DNA from: Candidatus Nanopelagicales bacterium
GTDB lineage: Bacteria > Actinomycetota > Actinomycetes > Nanopelagicales > Nanopelagicaceae
Assembly (NCBI GenBank): GCA_030832365.1
Contig: JAURJF010000053.1
Span: 1-6,442 of the forward strand
Direction: 5' to 3'
DNA: 6,442 bases
The position numbers and the translations under genes are program-made. The notes below the pieces were generated by a model. That model worked only from the letters and a program-made list of their open reading frames with translations. It was not told where the DNA came from and did no database searches. Of the stretch, positions 5,096 through 6,442 are shown one piece after another. How positions within the stretch are numbered: the first letter of the stretch is position 1; each line of letters opens with the position of its first letter.

Positions 5096-5962
5096 ATGTT
5101 AAGTCTTGGAATTGATGGAGGCTCATCTTCAGCCAAGTGGAGCTTGGTTGATGAATCAGGAGCTATACAGTCTTCAGGAAATTCAACTCCAATTGATGGC
5201 CATCTTTATCGGGTTGAGTCTCAGGTAAAATTGGATCAATTCCTTCAAAAACTAATTTCAGATTTGGGCGATCTCAGGCCAAGTGTCATAACACTTGGAA
5301 TTACTGGTTTAGGTTCACCTGATGTAATTCGAGAAAAGTTTCTAAAAACCTTTCCCCACTCTAAGTTATTCATAGGAACGGATGTAGGGCTCGCCTATAG
5401 ATCAGCATTTGAGCCTGGAGAAGGTATTTACTTATACGCCGGAACGGGCTCAATCACAGTTCATATTGACCCAAACGGGCATGAGATAAGTCTTGGTGGT
5501 TGGGGTTATTTGTTAGGAGATGAAGGAGCAGGCTATTGGATTGGACAACAAGCTTTACGTTCACTGATTGCACAGCTAGAAGACTTAGAGTCATTGGATC
5601 TTCTATCTAAAAATCTATTACAAGATATTGGAGTAAGAGATTGGCCAGGGATAAGAGAATTTGTTTACTCAAATGACAGATCTAAAATTGCAAACTTGGC
5701 TCCAATCGTCAGTATCTCAGCTTCGCAGGGATCAGAGAACGCTAAAGCGATTTTAAATGGAGCTACAGATTGCCTTGTAGAATTGGTAAGGCGCATGGAG
5801 AGACGATTAAATTCTAAAAACATGCCAGTTTCTTTTGGTGGAGGTATCGCCCAAGCATCACTAGGCATAGGAAGTAAAATCGAGGAAAATTTAGGTAGAG
5901 AGATAACAATTGATTCCTACGACCATTCTTTTACTGCTGCAAAACTAGGTTTATTAACTTAA
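5096..5962 (+). CDS. BadF/BadG/BcrA/BcrD-family sugar kinase, probable N-acetylglucosamine kinase
   Basis: This 288-residue cytosolic enzyme has the actin-like ASKHA ATPase fold. The first phosphate loop is GIDGGSSSAKW (5-15), with Asp7 expected to coordinate Mg-ATP. Asp96 in GTDVGLAYRSAF (94-105) is the likely catalytic base. GTGS (116-119) is the second phosphate loop, and GGWGYLLGDEGAGYWIG (134-150) is the family signature seen in N-acetylglucosamine kinases. FGGG near the C-terminus fits the adenosine-binding motif. The length is close to the 290-320 residues usual for single-domain sugar kinases and much shorter than the multi-domain activators of 2-hydroxyacyl-CoA dehydratases, so a kinase is preferred. 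Expected reaction: ATP plus GlcNAc (or a related amino sugar) to the 6-phosphate. The start is set by the MLSLGIDGG opening. It is divergent from tspO and appears monocistronic. Sugar specificity is inferred. Confidence 0.8.
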   Translation: MLSLGIDGGSSSAKWSLVDESGAIQSSGNSTPIDGHLYRVESQVKLDQFLQKLISDLGDLRPSVITLGITGLGSPDVIREKFLKTFPHSKLFIGTDVGLAYRSAFEPGEGIYLYAGTGSITVHIDPNGHEISLGGWGYLLGDEGAGYWIGQQALRSLIAQLEDLESLDLLSKNLLQDIGVRDWPGIREFVYSNDRSKIANLAPIVSISASQGSENAKAILNGATDCLVELVRRMERRLNSKNMPVSFGGGIAQASLGIGSKIEENLGREITIDSYDHSFTAAKLGLLT

Positions 5963-6105
5963 TTGTTATGTGCTTCTCCAGGGTGACTTCACAGTTCTGA
6001 TTAGATTTTTAGTGCGAGATGTTCGCCTCATTGAGGTAAAAAAGGACTTGAGAGGTTCTTTTCCAGCCTAGATGAGTGCCAAACTCTGTAATACTCTGCG
6101 CTCTT
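5963..6105. other. Intergenic spacer between the kinase and ABC-F genes
   Basis: This spacer has no coding frame I can support. It contains two small adjacent dyads: GCGA/TCGC at 6014-6017 and 6023-6026, and CCTC/GAGG at 6026-6029 and 6033-6036. The second is followed by TAAAAAA rather than a T-run, so neither is a convincing intrinsic terminator for the kinase. TTGAGA at 6048-6053 resembles a -35 element but is too far from the likely -10 box near 6089-6097. No tRNA or other RNA gene was recognised. Confidence 0.4.
6089..6097 (+). promoter_or_regulatory. Candidate -10 region of the ABC-F gene
   Basis: TAATACTCT contains two overlapping -10-like hexamers, TAATAC (6089-6094) and TACTCT (6092-6097, fitting TANNNT). 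The ATG at 6106 follows 8 to 11 bases later, and no Shine-Dalgarno sequence lies between. The transcript would have a leader of only a few bases or none. No -35 element is evident. Confidence 0.4.
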
Positions 6106-6442
6106 ATGGCTCGTAACATCATCAATATCGAAGGGGTTTCAAAGGCCTTTGATATCAGGCCCCTTTTAGTTGATGTCTCACTTGGAATTTCTGAAGGCGA
6201 GCGAATCGGCATTGTTGGGCGAAATGGCGGTGGTAAATCAACGCTACTTAAAATACTGGCAGGTCTTGAAGAGCCTGATGCCGGCCGAGTCACAAGAGCT
6301 AACTGGGCAAAACTTGGCTCGCTAAGCCAAGTTGATAGCGCTGGGGCAGGTGCAACAGTTAGAGATGTTGTAGTTGGAGTTAAGAAAGTTCATGAATGGG
6401 CAAGTGATGCTGGAGTGCGAGAAATATTTGCAGGGCTCTTTG
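6106..6442 (+). CDS. Partial CDS, N-terminus of an ABC-F family ATP-binding protein
   Basis: This frame runs off the right edge after 112 complete codons. It opens with MARNIINIEGVSKAF, places the Walker A loop GRNGGGKST at residues 38-46, and continues as the first nucleotide-binding domain (LLKILAGLEEPDAGRV). The conserved start close to the N-terminus, with no membrane segment ahead of it, is typical of ABC-F proteins. These carry two ATPase domains in one soluble chain and act on the ribosome (Uup, EttA and antibiotic-protection types). The Q-loop candidate is in LGSLSQVD. The signature and Walker B motifs and the inter-domain linker are outside the window, so the subtype is open. An ordinary single-domain ABC importer subunit is less likely given the GERIGIVGRNGGGKST wording, which I associate with actinobacterial Uup-like proteins. 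Confidence 0.75.
   Translation, partial: MARNIINIEGVSKAFDIRPLLVDVSLGISEGERIGIVGRNGGGKSTLLKILAGLEEPDAGRVTRANWAKLGSLSQVDSAGAGATVRDVVVGVKKVHEWASDAGVREIFAGLF

Noticed and set aside
5665..5868. Minus-strand 67-codon frame inside the kinase gene
   Set aside because: It is antisense to a conserved kinase frame and has no motif or ribosome site.
6011..6040. Possible tRNA or terminator in the kinase/ABC-F spacer
   Set aside because: There are two short 4-bp dyads only, with no cloverleaf, no T-arm consensus partner, and an A-run instead of a T-run after the stem.
6009..6293. Minus-strand 94-codon frame at the right end
   Set aside because: It is antisense to the Walker A region of the ABC-F gene, which is clearly the coding frame.

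Overview
The window looks like chromosomal sequence from a small-genome planktonic actinobacterium, plausibly a freshwater acI/Nanopelagicales-type organism. This is an inference. It rests on the AT-leaning base composition, very tight gene packing, several starts that look leaderless (a TANNNT-type box six bases before the ATG), the style of the ABC-F protein at the right edge, and a short two-cysteine module behind the signal peptide of the binding protein that I recall from secreted proteins of such actinobacteria. No rRNA, tRNA, mobile element or CRISPR array was seen.

Layout: the left edge (1-119, minus strand) carries the first 39 codons of a gene that reads like the N-terminal beta-sandwich of an amidohydrolase, possibly N-acetylglucosamine-6-phosphate deacetylase. 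A 138-base divergent intergenic region (120-257) holds three inverted repeats and a strong ribosome binding site. It leads into a plus-strand operon, 258-4606: tctC (secreted solute-binding protein), tctB (small membrane subunit), tctA (large membrane subunit) and an MFS transporter whose start overlaps the tctA stop by 4 bases. The operon runs head-on into a minus-strand TspO/MBR gene (4603-5070), and both stop codons lie inside one TTAA. After only 25 bases of divergent promoter DNA comes a plus-strand BadF/BadG-family sugar kinase, likely N-acetylglucosamine kinase (5096-5962). A 143-base spacer then leads to the start of an ABC-F ATPase gene that runs off the right edge (6106-6442).

Function: TctC, TctB and TctA together form a tripartite tricarboxylate transporter, a secondary, ion-driven, binding-protein-dependent uptake system for an unidentified, probably carboxylated, solute. 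The coupled MFS protein suggests a partner importer or exporter. The kinase and the possible deacetylase at the two flanks hint at amino-sugar use, but neither belongs to the transporter transcript.

The most notable non-coding signals are a long near-continuous hairpin at the very start of tctB, suited to setting the binding-protein to membrane-subunit ratio; a two-hairpin tctC leader with a possible alternative pairing to the Shine-Dalgarno sequence; and a nearly symmetric 25-base divergent leaderless promoter between tspO and the kinase. No wholly new system is evident. The operon and its RNA structures are the parts most worth following up.
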